A stretch of 64,000 nt of DNA from assembly GCA_021776295.1 (NCBI GenBank), contig JAJFGE010000069.1, forward strand, positions 1 through 64,000, in the 5' to 3' direction. Source of the DNA: Hyphococcus sp. Its GTDB lineage: Bacteria; Pseudomonadota; Alphaproteobacteria; Caulobacterales; Parvularculaceae. Shown in pieces: positions 45,410 to 54,759 of the stretch (its first letter is position 1; each line of letters begins with the position of its first letter). The notes under the pieces are model-generated. The model had not been told where the DNA came from. It made no database searches and saw nothing but the letters and a program-made list of their open reading frames with translations. Position numbers and translations under genes: made by a program.

Positions 45410-47218
45410 TCATGGGTTAGGGGCGAGAGATCGCGCTATCGGGATCGGATGGTCAAGCAGGATTTGCGCGAAGGCCTTGCCTTGCGGATCGTTACGAAGC
45501 GATGCAACGCCGCCGCCGCCCAGCACGGCGTCAATGAGGAAGTTGATTGCGTTTGAGCCGGGCAGAAAAAAGCGCTGCACTTTTGATGCGTCGTCGCCGC
45601 CCTCGATGAAATGCGCAAAGCGTTTGGCGACCGCCTGTTCGGTTAGCGCCGCCCAGATATAAGGCAGATAAGCGCCGTCGCGCGCGATGACGCCGATATT
45701 GGCCTTGTCGCCTTTGTCACCGGACCGGCCCCAGGCAAGGTTGATAAGCGCAGTTTCGATGAGGTCGTCCTGATTTGGCGCCGCCGGTGGCTTGGGCCGG
45801 ACAATCTGGCCGGAATTAAAAGCGATACCTGGTTTGTCATCGAAACTTGTCGCCTCACCCTCGAGATCGACCGTGACTGTGATAGTGTCCTTCGCAGTCA
45901 GATAGGAAAACAATCGCACCACCGGCATCGGTTTGGGCCGCCCAAACGAAAACCCGCTCAATCCAGGCGGCGTCGCCAGTCCCATCCCGGCAATTTCCTT
46001 CAGCAACAAGCCGGCGCCCATGGCGTCATCATGTTTGGCTGCAATTTTTAAAACTACTTCGCGGGCGCTGTCGATATTAGAAAAATCTCCATACTGAGAT
46101 TCTACGCCGATAACTTCAATGCTGGTTTCGCTAAAGTCAGCGGCGTTATATTGGCGAAGGATGTTGCGGCTGCGCCCAAAGACCGCATCGGCGAATGCGC
46201 ACGCTTTGCGGCTCGCATCGACACCGGTGAAGCCGAGCAGCATGCCGGCGCGATAGCCGTCGTGATAGGTGAGGGAGGTTTTGTAAGTATCTGGCGCCGG
46301 CGCGCCTTTCGCGGGCGAGACGTGAACGCGATTGTCGCCATCTTGGGTGATGGTCACATCTGAAAAGTCGCAAACCACATCCGGCAGCATATAGGCTTGC
46401 GGATCACCGATTTCGTAGACCAGTTGCTCTGAGACTGTGCCGACATTGACGATCCCGCCGGTGTTCACCGGCTTGGTGATAGTGAAACCGCCGTCGCTTG
46501 AGATTTCAGCGATGGGATAACCGATATTGGCGATGTCGCCCGCTGCTTCCCAATCGGTAAAGTTCCCCCCGGTCGCTTGCGGGCCGCATTCAAGGATGTG
46601 TCCCGCGAGGCAGCCGCTGGCGAGCATATCCCAATCATCGGCGCGCCAGCCGAATTCGTGTATGCAGGCGCCAAGGGTCACGGCGCTGTCGACGGAGCGT
46701 CCGGTGATGACAATATCGGCGCCGCGATCCAGCGCATTGGCGATAGGGAAGGCGCCAAGATAGGTATTGATGCTGGCGATACTCTCTTTGTCAGGAAACT
46801 CGCCATCGCTATAGAGTTCGCGCGGCGGCGTTGTTGCGATTGCATCTTTGCGGTCGATTAAATCATCACCGGTGATGATAGCGACTTTCAAATTGAGGCC
46901 TTGCTCTTTAATCAAGGCGCGGACCGCCGCGCCGCAGCTTGTCGGGTTGACGCCGCCGGCGTTGGAAATGATCTTGACGCCTTGGCGGGTAATGTCACGT
47001 AGATTTGGTTTGAGTACAGAATATACAAAGTCCGTCGCATAGCCCGCTTGCGGGTCTTTATCGCGCGCCCGCGCCATGATCGACATGGTGATTTCCGCAA
47101 GATAGTCGAAAACAATGTAATCGAGACCGCCGGCGGCCAATAGCTGCGGCGTCGCCGTTGCGCTCTCGCCCCAATAGCCGCTGGCGCCGCCGATGCGGAT
47201 GGTGTTTTTGCCCGTCAT
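45410..47218 (-). CDS. AtuA-family (DUF1446) acyclic terpene utilisation protein
   Basis: 602 aa. The large N-terminal DUF1446 domain begins IRIGGASGYWGESATATPQL and has AGGLDYIVFDYLAEITMSIM, ISNAGGVNPTSCGAAVRALI and ITGRSVDSAVTLGACIHEF; after about residue 480 comes the small AtuA-like domain (INLAWGRSGDKGDKANIGVI). Atu proteins take part in citronellol/geraniol breakdown in Pseudomonas, but the AtuA reaction is not fully defined. First gene of the four-gene minus-strand operon, divergent from the TetR gene. Confidence 0.88.
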   Translation of the reverse strand: MTGKNTIRIGGASGYWGESATATPQLLAAGGLDYIVFDYLAEITMSIMARARDKDPQAGYATDFVYSVLKPNLRDITRQGVKIISNAGGVNPTSCGAAVRALIKEQGLNLKVAIITGDDLIDRKDAIATTPPRELYSDGEFPDKESIASINTYLGAFPIANALDRGADIVITGRSVDSAVTLGACIHEFGWRADDWDMLASGCLAGHILECGPQATGGNFTDWEAAGDIANIGYPIAEISSDGGFTITKPVNTGGIVNVGTVSEQLVYEIGDPQAYMLPDVVCDFSDVTITQDGDNRVHVSPAKGAPAPDTYKTSLTYHDGYRAGMLLGFTGVDASRKACAFADAVFGRSRNILRQYNAADFSETSIEVIGVESQYGDFSNIDSAREVVLKIAAKHDDAMGAGLLLKEIAGMGLATPPGLSGFSFGRPKPMPVVRLFSYLTAKDTITVTVDLEGEATSFDDKPGIAFNSGQIVRPKPPAAPNQDDLIETALINLAWGRSGDKGDKANIGVIARDGAYLPYIWAALTEQAVAKRFAHFIEGGDDASKVQRFFLPGSNAINFLIDAVLGGGGVASLRNDPQGKAFAQILLDHPIPIARSLAPNP

Positions 47219-47267
47219 AAGGCGTCTTCCGCGAAAATCCTAAAGGCTTGTAAAATCTGATAATTAA

Positions 47268-47278
47268 GAGTAATACTC
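47268..47278. promoter_or_regulatory. Possible TetR operator half (GAGT-AAT-ACTC palindrome)
   Basis: An 11-base palindrome in the AT-rich divergent spacer (47219-47347) between the AtuA operon and the TetR gene; a second ACTC follows about 16 bases later. Short, so low confidence. Confidence 0.3.
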
Positions 47279-47347
47279 ATCTATCATGAATATCACTCAG
47301 TCGTAAAAAGTCAATGCGCATAAGCGCGCTAAGTTCCGTTGAATGCG

Positions 47348-48124
47348 ATGAAAAGGGCAGTGAAACTACCGATGCCGGTGCGGAAAAAATCACGGATCGC
47401 CAAATCGAACGGGCGCAAACCTTCTCTCGCTCCGACCCGGCGCGAGCGCGTTCAATCCAAGGAAGATGCGATTATCGCCGCAGCGCATAAGAGCCTGACG
47501 GCGCGCGGGTTTACGAAAACCACAATGTCGGAGATTGCCCGCAAAGCCGGCGTGGCGGAGGGAACGCTGTATCTTTATTTCAACAACAAGAACGCGCTGG
47601 CGCGCGCGGTTTTGGCGGCGTTTTATAAGCGCCTCACCGAGACGGCGAAGACGGGCGTCGCCAAATGCGCGACGACCAGAGAAAAGCTTGAGTTTTTGGC
47701 GCGCCACCACCTTGAAAACATCATCGGCGAGCGCCGCCTGCTTGAGCTGATCGCCAGCGATGTGCGCAACACCGAAGCCTATGAGGGCAGCGATATCTAT
47801 AAGATGAACCGGGATTATGTCGCGGTGTTTGACGATGTGATGCGTGATGGCGCCTGGCGGGGCGAGATTGAAAACGGTAACGCACAGTGGATCAAGCGCG
47901 ATATTTTTTTCGGCAGTCTGGAATATGCGATGCGGACGCTGCTAATGAAAAAGCGGTCCAGCAAGAAAGATATCGCCGCCGTTGTCGTTGAATTGGTGAC
48001 GCTACTGATGGGCGGTGTGGATGCGCAGGCAAAACCCATGTCAGATCGCGACCTGGTAAAAGCAGTGGAACGGGTTGACGCTGCGGCATTGCGGCTTGAA
48101 CGTCTTTCAACGGTGAAAATGTGA
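47348..48124 (+). CDS. TetR/AcrR-family transcriptional regulator
   Basis: 258 aa. A basic, disordered N-terminus (about 30 residues) precedes the TetR HTH (EDAIIAAAHKSLTARGFTKT, MSEIARKAGVAEGTLYLYFN). The ligand domain contains LEFLARHHLENIIGERRLLE and is long, as in acyl-CoA-responsive regulators such as FadR-like TetR proteins. It is divergent from the carboxylase operon and nine bases before an acyl-CoA dehydrogenase, so it probably controls both. The start is uncertain (ATG at 47348 or 47372). Confidence 0.88.
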   Translation: MKRAVKLPMPVRKKSRIAKSNGRKPSLAPTRRERVQSKEDAIIAAAHKSLTARGFTKTTMSEIARKAGVAEGTLYLYFNNKNALARAVLAAFYKRLTETAKTGVAKCATTREKLEFLARHHLENIIGERRLLELIASDVRNTEAYEGSDIYKMNRDYVAVFDDVMRDGAWRGEIENGNAQWIKRDIFFGSLEYAMRTLLMKKRSSKKDIAAVVVELVTLLMGGVDAQAKPMSDRDLVKAVERVDAAALRLERLSTVKM

Positions 48125-48133
48125 GCGAATGAT

Positions 48134-49342
48134 ATGACGATTGTAGACGGAAAACAGCTGCGGGAATTTAGCCAAGGTGCGGACGCCTGGTTCCGGGGCA
48201 ACGTTCCCGCCGATCCCGGTTTTATGTTGCCGCTGACCTTTATGGAGGTCGGCACCGACCAGCAGTTTAATTTTCTGCGCGACTGGCAGTACAAAGTCTG
48301 GGAGGCGGGATATCTTGGCGCCGCCTGGCCAAAAGAATATGGCGGCGGCGGCCTAGATCAGTCGTTTCAAAAGGCGGCGACGGAGGCGATGCGGCGCCAC
48401 AACGCGCCGATCATGCTGAACGCCATCGGGCTCAACTGGACCGGGCCATTATTGCTCGATATGGGCAGCGAAGAACAGAAACAAAATTATATTAAGAGAA
48501 TTCTGTCTGCGGAGGATGTCTGGTGTCAGGGGTTTTCAGAACCTGAAAACGGCTCCGACCTTGGCAATGCGCAATTGCGCGCGGTGCGTGATGGCGACGA
48601 CTATGTGTTGAACGGCTCGAAAATCTGGACCACCCATGGCAGTTACGCAAAGCATATGATATTGCTGGCGCGCACGAACTTTGACGCGCCAAACAAATAT
48701 GCCGGGCTTAGCTTCTTTCTGGCGCCGATGGATGCGGCGGGGATTGAAACGGCGCCGATCCGCAAGCTCACAGGCGAGTTCGGGTTTACGCAAACCTTCT
48801 TCACTGATGCGCGCATTCCGGCGGACTGTTTGATGGGCGAGGAGGGCCAGGGTTGGCTGATCGCCATGCGCACGCTTGAATATGAGCGCGGCGCCAGGGG
48901 CGGTCAGGCGGGCGGATATGTGATCACGCCGCTTGATGCGTTCTCAATCTTGGAACTTGCCCAAAAAGCTCAGCGCGATGGTGCGCCGGTCATGGATGAC
49001 CCGGTGATGCGTGACAGGCTGGTCGAGTTTCTGATTGAAGCGCAGGGGCTCAAGCTCTGTCAGGAGCGCGGCCGCATTGCCCCGCTCACTACCGATCGGC
49101 CGATGGCGTTATCGCTCACGGGCAAGCTGATGTGGACAGAGTTTGCCCGCCGACTCAATGAATTTGCGATCAAGCTTCTGGGCGTCAAGGGCGGGTATTA
49201 TGTTGGCGATGAAAGCGCGGTTGATGATGGATTGTGGACGCGCGGCTATTTGAATGCGTTTTCGGCAACCATCGGCGGCGGCACCTCGGAAATCCAACGC
49301 AATATTATTGGCCAGCATGTGCTTGGGCTTCCCAAAAAATAA
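48134..49342 (+). CDS. Acyl-CoA dehydrogenase family protein, subunit or isozyme 1
   Basis: 402 aa flavoprotein that introduces an alpha-beta double bond in an acyl-CoA. Motifs: WCQGFSEPENGSDLGNAQLR (FAD/substrate loop), GSKIWTTHGSYAKHMILLAR, and FSATIGGGTSEIQRNIIGQH at the end. At the place of the catalytic Glu of YEGT-type enzymes there is Gly (GGTSEIQ), as is common in this subfamily, where the base comes from another position or a partner. It starts nine bases after the TetR gene and is followed 21 bases later by a second dehydrogenase, which suggests a heteromeric pair. Confidence 0.92.
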   Translation: MTIVDGKQLREFSQGADAWFRGNVPADPGFMLPLTFMEVGTDQQFNFLRDWQYKVWEAGYLGAAWPKEYGGGGLDQSFQKAATEAMRRHNAPIMLNAIGLNWTGPLLLDMGSEEQKQNYIKRILSAEDVWCQGFSEPENGSDLGNAQLRAVRDGDDYVLNGSKIWTTHGSYAKHMILLARTNFDAPNKYAGLSFFLAPMDAAGIETAPIRKLTGEFGFTQTFFTDARIPADCLMGEEGQGWLIAMRTLEYERGARGGQAGGYVITPLDAFSILELAQKAQRDGAPVMDDPVMRDRLVEFLIEAQGLKLCQERGRIAPLTTDRPMALSLTGKLMWTEFARRLNEFAIKLLGVKGGYYVGDESAVDDGLWTRGYLNAFSATIGGGTSEIQRNIIGQHVLGLPKK

Positions 49343-49363
49343 ACAATTGTTCGGAACGACACA

Positions 49364-50485
49364 ATGGAAAATCTTGGCCGCTTAGGCTTTAGCGAAGAAC
49401 AGGCAGACCTCTTGGAAGTCGCGACCAATTTTTGTCGCGACAAGTCGCCGATCGATAAAGTTCGTAAACTGATTGAGAGCGATAGCGGATTTGACCCGGA
49501 GGTCTGGAAAGATATTGTCGAGCTGGGTTGGCTGGGGATTGCCATCCCGGAGGAATATGGCGGCGTCGGCCTCAGCCTCGGCGAGGCGGCGCCGGTGATG
49601 GAACAACTCGGCCGCTTCATGCTGGCGAGCCCGTTTTTGTCAACGACACTAGCCGCACAGGCGGTGTTGGCAGGCGGCACGGAAGAGCAAAAGCAGCGCC
49701 TGTTGCCGAAGATTATTGAGGGCGCGATAGCAACGCTTGCGCTCACCGAGGACAGTGGCGATTGGGACCTTTCGCAGATCAGCGCTCGTGCAGAAAAGGA
49801 CGGCGATGAAATTGTCCTTTCAGGCAAGAAGCTGTTTGTCTGCGATGCCGCATCGGCGCAGTGGATCATTGTCTCGATCCGCCTCGATAACAAACCGACG
49901 CTGGTTCTCGTTGATTGCACGCAGCTGCCGGAAGGCGCATTGTACCGCGAGACGATTATTGATGAAACCAAACGCTCCTACGCACTGACATTGGATGGTA
50001 TTCGGGTAGATGCGAGCGCTTTATTCGATCCGCACAAGGCGCGCTCGGCGCTCAGCCATATCCACCTTGCCGCCAATCTTCTCGCCGCCGCAGAAATGGT
50101 TGGCGCTACGCAAGCAGTGATCGATTACACCATCGACTATCTCACAACGCGCAAGCAATTTGGCAGATTGATCGGCTCCTACCAGGCGCTGAAACATCCG
50201 ACGGTCGACGCCTTTATGGGATATGAGCAAGCCCGATCGCATCTTTATAGCGCCGCACATTGCTTCAATGAGCAGGGAACCGGCGAGATTGCAACGCGAA
50301 TGGCGAAAGCGGAAGCTGACAAGGCGCTGTCTTATGCCGCCGATCGGTCGATACAATTCCATGGCGGTTTCGGTTTTACTTATGATTGTGACGCACAGCT
50401 CTATCGCCGCCGCGCGATCTGGCACGCTTCGCAATTTGGCGACGCGGCGTATCATCGCAAAAAACTGGCCGAGCTTTTGTTATAA
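49364..50485 (+). CDS. Acyl-CoA dehydrogenase family protein, subunit or isozyme 2
   Basis: 373 aa. Fold markers: LGWLGIAIPEEYGGVGLSLG, TLALTEDSGDWDLSQISARA, DYLTTRKQFGRLIGSYQALK and the C-terminal FHGGFGFTYDCDAQLYRRRA. In close relatives the last motif usually reads FTWEHDxHLY; here Trp-Glu-His is replaced by Tyr-Asp-Cys, which may alter or abolish activity of this chain. Paired short dehydrogenases like these often make a mixed tetramer with one active site type. Last gene of the TetR-led group; it converges with flhB after six bases. Confidence 0.9.
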   Translation: MENLGRLGFSEEQADLLEVATNFCRDKSPIDKVRKLIESDSGFDPEVWKDIVELGWLGIAIPEEYGGVGLSLGEAAPVMEQLGRFMLASPFLSTTLAAQAVLAGGTEEQKQRLLPKIIEGAIATLALTEDSGDWDLSQISARAEKDGDEIVLSGKKLFVCDAASAQWIIVSIRLDNKPTLVLVDCTQLPEGALYRETIIDETKRSYALTLDGIRVDASALFDPHKARSALSHIHLAANLLAAAEMVGATQAVIDYTIDYLTTRKQFGRLIGSYQALKHPTVDAFMGYEQARSHLYSAAHCFNEQGTGEIATRMAKAEADKALSYAADRSIQFHGGFGFTYDCDAQLYRRRAIWHASQFGDAAYHRKKLAELLL

Positions 50486-50491
50486 ACGCCA

Positions 50492-51577
50492 TTACCTGAA
50501 TTTCGCCTTTTCGCGAATTCTGTCGGCAAAATGGATCGCCGCGGCGACGGCGGCATAGTGCTCACGTTGGATTTCCTCTCCGACATCGACGCTTGCGAAA
50601 ATCGCTCTGGCGGAAGGCGGATCGGACTGGATTGGAACCCCGGCGACGGCGGCGATTTCGCGAATTCGCGCGGCCAATTCATCGGCGCCTTTGGCGATGC
50701 AAATCGGCGCCGCTCCAGCCTCCCGATCCCATGCCAGCGCCACGGCATAATGCGTCGGATTGACGATCACTACATTGGCGTTCGGCACGTCATGCAGCAT
50801 TTTATTCTGGCTGATGGCTTGCGCGCGTTCGCGGCGGTTTTGCTTCATAGTCGGGTCGCCGTCGTTTTCCTTGCTTTCTTTTTTCGCATCTTCATGGGTC
50901 ATGCGCAGGCGCTTTGCGTGCTGATGCCGGCTCCAGGGAATGTCGATCGCCGCAAGGCCAACGGAAAATAAAACAACGATGCCGGCAAACAGCGTCACCT
51001 CCTCCAGCAAACGTCCCGGCAGCGCCGTCGCTGGCGACAATACATCCGCCGGCAAGGTTGAGAACCGTTGCATGAAGAAGGCGCCAAATAGCGTAAAGAT
51101 CACCAGCAGTTTCGTGCTGCTCTTTGCAAACTCGGAGAGCCCCTGGGGTCCATATTTTTTCTTGGCGTTCGACGTCAATGAAAGCCTAGAAAATTTTGGA
51201 TTTATTTTTGACGGTGCAAAGGTGATAGCGCGCTGCGCGACTAACGACAACAAAGAGGCGAGTGCGGGCAGCAAGAAAAACAACGATACGCTGTTTATGG
51301 TTTCGAACCACAAGGACTGGATGAATACGCCGTCGGTTGCGGTGAGAGCTTGCTCAGTGATCGTTTCCGGATGTTCCAGCAATGTCGACAACACGCTCGC
51401 CAGTCCGGTGATCGCGCCGCCGGCGAGGATGATGGCGAGATAAAGGCCGATATAGCTGGCGGCGGAGTTTAACTCTTTTGACTGAGAGACATCACCGTCG
51501 CGGCGCGCCTTTTCCAAGCGCGCAGGGCTGGCGTCTTGTGACTTTTCCTGGCCGTCGTCTTTGTCGCCGTCGCTCAT
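50492..51577 (-). CDS. flhB: Flagellar type III export protein FlhB
   Basis: 361-aa inner-membrane substrate-specificity switch of the flagellar export gate. A charged N-terminus (KARRDGDVSQSKELNSAASY) precedes four membrane helices and a cytoplasmic domain with the self-cleavage motif NPTH in VIVNPTHYAVALAWDREAGA. Cleavage between Asn and Pro switches export from hook to filament proteins. It overlaps fliR by four bases and ends the flgB-to-flhB operon. Confidence 0.96.
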   Translation of the reverse strand: MSDGDKDDGQEKSQDASPARLEKARRDGDVSQSKELNSAASYIGLYLAIILAGGAITGLASVLSTLLEHPETITEQALTATDGVFIQSLWFETINSVSLFFLLPALASLLSLVAQRAITFAPSKINPKFSRLSLTSNAKKKYGPQGLSEFAKSSTKLLVIFTLFGAFFMQRFSTLPADVLSPATALPGRLLEEVTLFAGIVVLFSVGLAAIDIPWSRHQHAKRLRMTHEDAKKESKENDGDPTMKQNRRERAQAISQNKMLHDVPNANVVIVNPTHYAVALAWDREAGAAPICIAKGADELAARIREIAAVAGVPIQSDPPSARAIFASVDVGEEIQREHYAAVAAAIHFADRIREKAKFR

Positions 51578-52365
51578 AAGGCCCCCGCGAGGAAGTCCAG
51601 CAACACCCGCTCAAAGCCGGCAAGCCAGTCATATAAAATGACCGGAGCGGCAACTGCAAAAAGCGCAAAGCCAGCAAGCGTAATCGCCGGCGCGCCGATA
51701 AACGCGGCCATCAATTGCGGCATCGCGCGGTTCGCGGCGGCGAGCGCCATGGTGTAGACAAAGCCGAGCACGATAAACGGCGAGGCGAGGGTGATCGATT
51801 TTGTCAGCGCCGCGGCAACGCGATGCGTCGTCCACTCGGCGGTGTCGCTGGCGCCCGGAAAAACCCCGAACGGAAAGACCTCATAAGCCTCGCCAAGCGC
51901 GCGGGCGAGGTGGAAATGGATGCCGGCGTTAACCGCGAGAGTGACGCCGGCCATCACCAGGATGGCGGTGAAGGGCGATTCTGAATCGAAACCGATATTC
52001 GGGCCAAAAAGTTGGGAAAGCGATAAATGCTGAGCGATCATCGCGCCGGAGATTTGCAGCACAAAAATCATGATCCGCAACGCAAAGCCGATCAGTAGGC
52101 CGACCAGCGCCTCGGTCGCGTATATCTCCACTATATCGGCGAGCGTTGATATCTCTGCGGCGCGCGCATCGTCATAGACCATCGGCGCCAGGACGATGGT
52201 AAAAGCAATCGCGACAGTGAGGCGCACGCGCACCGGTATGGCGCGCTCGCCAATGCCGGGTGCAAAAAATGCAATTGCCGATATGCGCATGAAGATGGCG
52301 CCAAGGGCGAATATCGCCGGCGCCGCGTCCTCGACCACGGGCGCAAAATATTCAAGCTCCATCAT
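51574..52365 (-). CDS. fliR: Flagellar biosynthetic protein FliR
   Basis: 263 aa, a multi-helix component of the FliPQR export gate. Motifs: AIFALGAIFMRISAIAFFAP, GERAIPVRVRLTVAIAFTIV, FALRIMIFVLQISGAMIAQH and PQLMAAFIGAPAITLAGFAL. It lies five bases after flhA and overlaps flhB by four bases. Confidence 0.95.
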   Translation of the reverse strand: MMELEYFAPVVEDAAPAIFALGAIFMRISAIAFFAPGIGERAIPVRVRLTVAIAFTIVLAPMVYDDARAAEISTLADIVEIYATEALVGLLIGFALRIMIFVLQISGAMIAQHLSLSQLFGPNIGFDSESPFTAILVMAGVTLAVNAGIHFHLARALGEAYEVFPFGVFPGASDTAEWTTHRVAAALTKSITLASPFIVLGFVYTMALAAANRAMPQLMAAFIGAPAITLAGFALFAVAAPVILYDWLAGFERVLLDFLAGAL

Positions 52366-52370
52366 AGCGG

Positions 52371-54455
52371 TTATGCAACGCCGATAAGCGTTGGCTTAAC
52401 GGTCGGGTCAATTTCCTCATAGGAGATGACGGGATTGCGAATTTTCTTGGCATGCAGGACCGTACGGATGAACCTGCGCCGTTTGGCGGAGGTGACCACG
52501 GCAGGGAACAAACCCTGCTGGGCGGCTTTATTTACCTGTGCAAGGACAGATTGAGCAAAACGGTTAAACTCCTCTGGCGGCAGCGAAATATCGATATGGT
52601 TTGTCTCGCTGACCGTTTCATGCTCGGTGAATATCTCTTCCCAGCCGGCGCCAATCTGGACCAGGGGCAGATTTCCCTCACCGTCCTGGATTTTCGACAC
52701 AAATTGCCGGGCAATGCGTTGGCGGACATATTCGTTGACGTCTTCCGGGCTTGCAAACATCGCGCGCCCGTCGGCAATTGCCTCCAAAACGACCGGCAGG
52801 TTTTTCACCGGAACCATTTCGTCGAGCAGGAGACGGATTACCGATTGCACGAACTCAACCGGGATTTTGTCAGGCACGAATTCGTCGATCAGCTGGCGGT
52901 TGGCGGCGGCGCGGTCAGCATCGGTGGTTTTTGAAAATTCATCAAACATCCGGCGGATCGACCGGCGGGTCGCCAGCCGCGAGAAATTTTGTTTGATGGT
53001 TTCCAGAAGGTGCGTTGAGATAACCTCGGCCGGATCGACTACCGCGAGCCCCATCGCCTGCGCATTGTCGCGTTCGGATTTTTCAATCCAGCGCGCCGGT
53101 GCATGATAGACCGGCTCTTGCGTATCTTTGCCAGGGAAGGGCAGCGCATCGATGTCATCGGCGATCACCAGGACACGGTCGGAATATAACATCCCCTTTG
53201 CCGCGGTGACGCCTTGAACTTTTATTAGATATTCGTTAGGCGCCAGATTGAGATTGTCGGTCAGCCGGATTGGCGAGATAATGAAGCCAAATTCGCTGGC
53301 GATATAGTGGCGGATTTTGACGATCCGCGGTTCCAGCCCATGGACATTGTCAAGCGCCAGCGGGATGAGATCACCGGCAAACTCCAAATGGATCTCGTCG
53401 ACATCAAGCAGGTCGCCAAGCGGTTTTTGTTTATCAACCGGTTTTGTCTCCGGCGCCTGTTGCGCTTCTGCCCTGGCTTTTTCCTGCCCCAGATAGACCC
53501 GGTATGCGCCGGCGAGAAATACTGATGCACCAAGGAAAAAAGGGATAAACGGCAGCCCCGGCAGAAACGCAAACGCCGCGAGAATAACGCCGACGGTGCC
53601 CAATGCGAGCGGGTTGGTGCCGAGTTGGATTAGCATCGCCTTATCGGCGGAACCAATCACCCCGCCCTTGGATAGCAGCAACGCAGAGGCGATCGAAATG
53701 ATCACCGCCGGAATCTGTGTGACCAGCCCGTCGCCAACGGTGAGGATTGAATAGGTCGCGATTGCTTCCTGCATCGATAGCCCGTGCACGCTAAGGCCCA
53801 TGCCGAGACCGACAACCAGGTTGAGAAGCGTGATCATCAGCCCGGCAATAGCATCGCCCTTAACAAACTTTGACGCGCCGTCGAGAGAGCCGAAAAACGT
53901 TGTTTCATCCTGTTCGATCCGGCGGCGTTCTTTCGCCTCGTCATGGCTGATGGCGCCGGCCGCAACATCGCTGTCAATCGCCAACTGTTTGCCGGGCATG
54001 CCGTCAAGGGCAAACCGCGCGCCGACCTCGGCCATGCGTCCGGCGCCTTTGGTGATGACCAGAAAGTTGACAATCAGGAGAACGCCGAACACCACCATGC
54101 CAAGCAGAATGTTCCCGCCCATAACGAACATCGCAAAGCCGTGAATGACGCTGCCCGCCGCATCCGGTCCGGTATGGCCCTGGCTGATAATCAGTTTCGT
54201 CGAGGAGACGTTGAGCGACAGGCGTAAAATCAACGATGCGAGAAGCACCGTCGGGAAGGCTGAGAAGTCGAGCGGGCGTTCGGAAAACAATGTGATGGTG
54301 AAAATCAGGATCGCCAGCGCGAACGACATCGTTAGCCCGATATCGACCATCACCGCCGGCACCGGGACGACCATCATCACAATGATCGACATCAGACCGA
54401 GCGCAAGCAAGACAGTCGCTTGTCCCGGGATGTTAAAATTTATGATGCGATCCAT
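52371..54455 (-). CDS. flhA: Flagellar biosynthesis protein FlhA
   Basis: 694-aa export-gate protein forming a nonameric ring. Eight N-terminal helices (to about residue 320) include VPVPAVMVDIGLTMSFALAI and the conserved cytoplasmic loop with KFVKGDAIAG; the cytosolic domain (about 345-694) docks chaperone-substrate complexes. The end reads AKKIRNPVISYEEIDPTVKP. The gene follows fliQ by 22 bases. The length is normal. Confidence 0.97.
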   Translation of the reverse strand: MDRIINFNIPGQATVLLALGLMSIIVMMVVPVPAVMVDIGLTMSFALAILIFTITLFSERPLDFSAFPTVLLASLILRLSLNVSSTKLIISQGHTGPDAAGSVIHGFAMFVMGGNILLGMVVFGVLLIVNFLVITKGAGRMAEVGARFALDGMPGKQLAIDSDVAAGAISHDEAKERRRIEQDETTFFGSLDGASKFVKGDAIAGLMITLLNLVVGLGMGLSVHGLSMQEAIATYSILTVGDGLVTQIPAVIISIASALLLSKGGVIGSADKAMLIQLGTNPLALGTVGVILAAFAFLPGLPFIPFFLGASVFLAGAYRVYLGQEKARAEAQQAPETKPVDKQKPLGDLLDVDEIHLEFAGDLIPLALDNVHGLEPRIVKIRHYIASEFGFIISPIRLTDNLNLAPNEYLIKVQGVTAAKGMLYSDRVLVIADDIDALPFPGKDTQEPVYHAPARWIEKSERDNAQAMGLAVVDPAEVISTHLLETIKQNFSRLATRRSIRRMFDEFSKTTDADRAAANRQLIDEFVPDKIPVEFVQSVIRLLLDEMVPVKNLPVVLEAIADGRAMFASPEDVNEYVRQRIARQFVSKIQDGEGNLPLVQIGAGWEEIFTEHETVSETNHIDISLPPEEFNRFAQSVLAQVNKAAQQGLFPAVVTSAKRRRFIRTVLHAKKIRNPVISYEEIDPTVKPTLIGVA

Positions 54456-54477
54456 ATACTGTGCTTTCCGGGCGCAG

Positions 54478-54744
54478 CTAGACGCCGGCGATCACGGACA
54501 AAACCGTATCGTTAAAAAGCCGAACCAGAATACGCGCCATATATCCGGCGCACATCCAGAAAACCAACACCATGACGAACAGTTTGGGCGCAAACGTCAG
54601 GGTTAATTCCTGTATCGAGGTGAGCGCCTGAAACAGGCCGACAACGATGCCGACAACGAGCGCAGCGCCGATCATCGGCGCGCCCATCCACAGCCCGGCC
54701 CATAAAAATTCCTGTAAGAGGGCGACAATATCGCTTTCGTTCAT
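54478..54744 (-). CDS. fliQ: Flagellar export gate protein FliQ
   Basis: 88 aa with two membrane helices: LWMGAPMIGAALVVGIVVGL, then the conserved QALTSIQELTLTFAPKLFVM. Four copies assemble with FliP and FliR. It follows fliE by 15 bases in the operon. Confidence 0.95.
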   Translation of the reverse strand: MNESDIVALLQEFLWAGLWMGAPMIGAALVVGIVVGLFQALTSIQELTLTFAPKLFVMVLVFWMCAGYMARILVRLFNDTVLSVIAGV

Positions 54745-54759
54745 GTCAGTCCTGCGGGG

